Assembly: GCF_019175385.1 (NCBI RefSeq)
Contig: NC_083345.1
Span: 125,181,657 to 125,245,656 of the forward strand
Direction: 5' to 3'
Origin: Lycium barbarum
Lineage: Eukaryota > Streptophyta > Magnoliopsida > Solanales > Solanaceae
Length of the DNA: 64,000 bases
Below are positions 63,602-64,000 of this stretch, in pieces (position 1 is the first letter of the stretch; every line of letters starts with the position of its first letter). The notes below the pieces were generated by a model. The model searched no databases and had not been told where the DNA came from. It was given only the letters and a program-made list of their open reading frames with translations. The position numbers and the translations under genes are program-made.

Positions 63602-63738
63602 GTTAATAGCACTTTTGATCCTTCAATTATTGGTAAATTCAAATTTTATCCTTATGATATCTAACTAAGCACATTTAACATTCAGTTACTTGAAATGTGT
63701 GCTTTTGATCCTTTGCTTATGAATATTCACGAATTTAC

Positions 63739-63862
63739 CAACAACAACAACAACATACCCAGTGAAATCCCACAATGTGGGGTCTGGGGAGGGTAAAGTG
63801 TACGCAGACCATACCCCTATCTCAGAAGACAGGGAGGTTGTTTCCAAAAGACCCTCGGCTCA
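63739..63862 (-). mobile_element. TS SINE upstream of the CDPK exon duplication
   Basis: The plus strand reads CAACAACAACAACAACATAC, CCCAGTGAAATCCCACAATG, GTCTGGGGAGGGTAAAGTG and TTTCCAAAAGACCCTCGGC. This is the complement of a near-complete TS SINE, in the same orientation as the copy 400 bp away. Confidence 0.88.
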
Positions 63863-64000
63863 AGAGAAATCACAACGAGAAAGGTTAGATAAGCACAAGC
63901 AGTTCAGAGCAGAATGCAAATGAAACTAAAGAAAGCGAATAAGTCAAAATAAAGCAGTCTGAAAAAAGGGAGCAGTAGTTACCACAGATAAATAAGATAA

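Overview
The window is nuclear DNA of a flowering plant, very probably a member of the Solanaceae. Four split genes have eudicot-type protein matches, there is one nuclear tRNA gene, and the rest is packed with short transposons of families typical of Solanaceae: TS SINEs with (TTG)n tails, Au SINEs, other tRNA-derived SINEs, Stowaway- and Tourist-like MITEs, small Mutator-like elements, LINEs, a Ty1/copia element and Helitron-type ends. Nothing looks bacterial or organellar. Exon boundaries below were read by eye from GT/AG sites, reading phase and protein similarity, so they are models.

Layout. 1-2.5 kb: a broken Ty1/copia retrotransposon, minus strand. 2.5-10.9 kb: intergenic DNA with SINE remnants, a 1.28-kb Mutator-like element, tandem duplications and a Tourist-like MITE. 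11.0-15.7 kb, minus: a complete four-exon DDA1 gene (93 aa), with a nested, palindrome-rich MITE about 100 bp upstream of its start codon. 17-23 kb: more small transposons, a decayed LINE ORF1 and an unrecognised coding-like relic. 23.2-38.3 kb, minus: a complete 16-exon PIAL2-like SUMO ligase gene (889 aa) spread over 15 kb; its introns hold LINE and SINE insertions and a large AT-rich tandem array. 38.3-47.3 kb: a transposon-rich upstream region with degenerate extra copies of PIAL2 exon 1. 49.3-50.0 kb, plus: an intronless NDR1/HIN1-like (LEA_2) membrane protein gene. 51.0 kb: tRNA-Leu(CAA). 53.1-55.4 kb: nested and opposed Au SINEs around a large inverted-repeat element. 56.4 kb to the right edge, minus: the 3' eight exons of a calcium-dependent protein kinase gene whose N-terminal exon lies beyond the window.

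How the genes relate. DDA1 (part of the CUL4-DDB1-DET1 ubiquitin machinery) and PIAL2 (SUMO chain formation) lie next to each other on the same strand; their Arabidopsis counterparts are also close neighbours, which supports orthology. The NHL protein and the CDPK act in membrane/defence and calcium signalling and show no functional link to the first pair. I found no evidence for a new multi-gene system. The most interesting signals are structural: first-exon duplication upstream of PIAL2, a homogenised 314-bp higher-order repeat inside PIAL2 intron 1, SINE insertions so short that only the tail remains between intact target duplications, a MITE built from TATGCC/GGCATA palindromes at the DDA1 promoter, and a duplicated CDPK exon edge that preserves the pre-insertion state of a SINE site.
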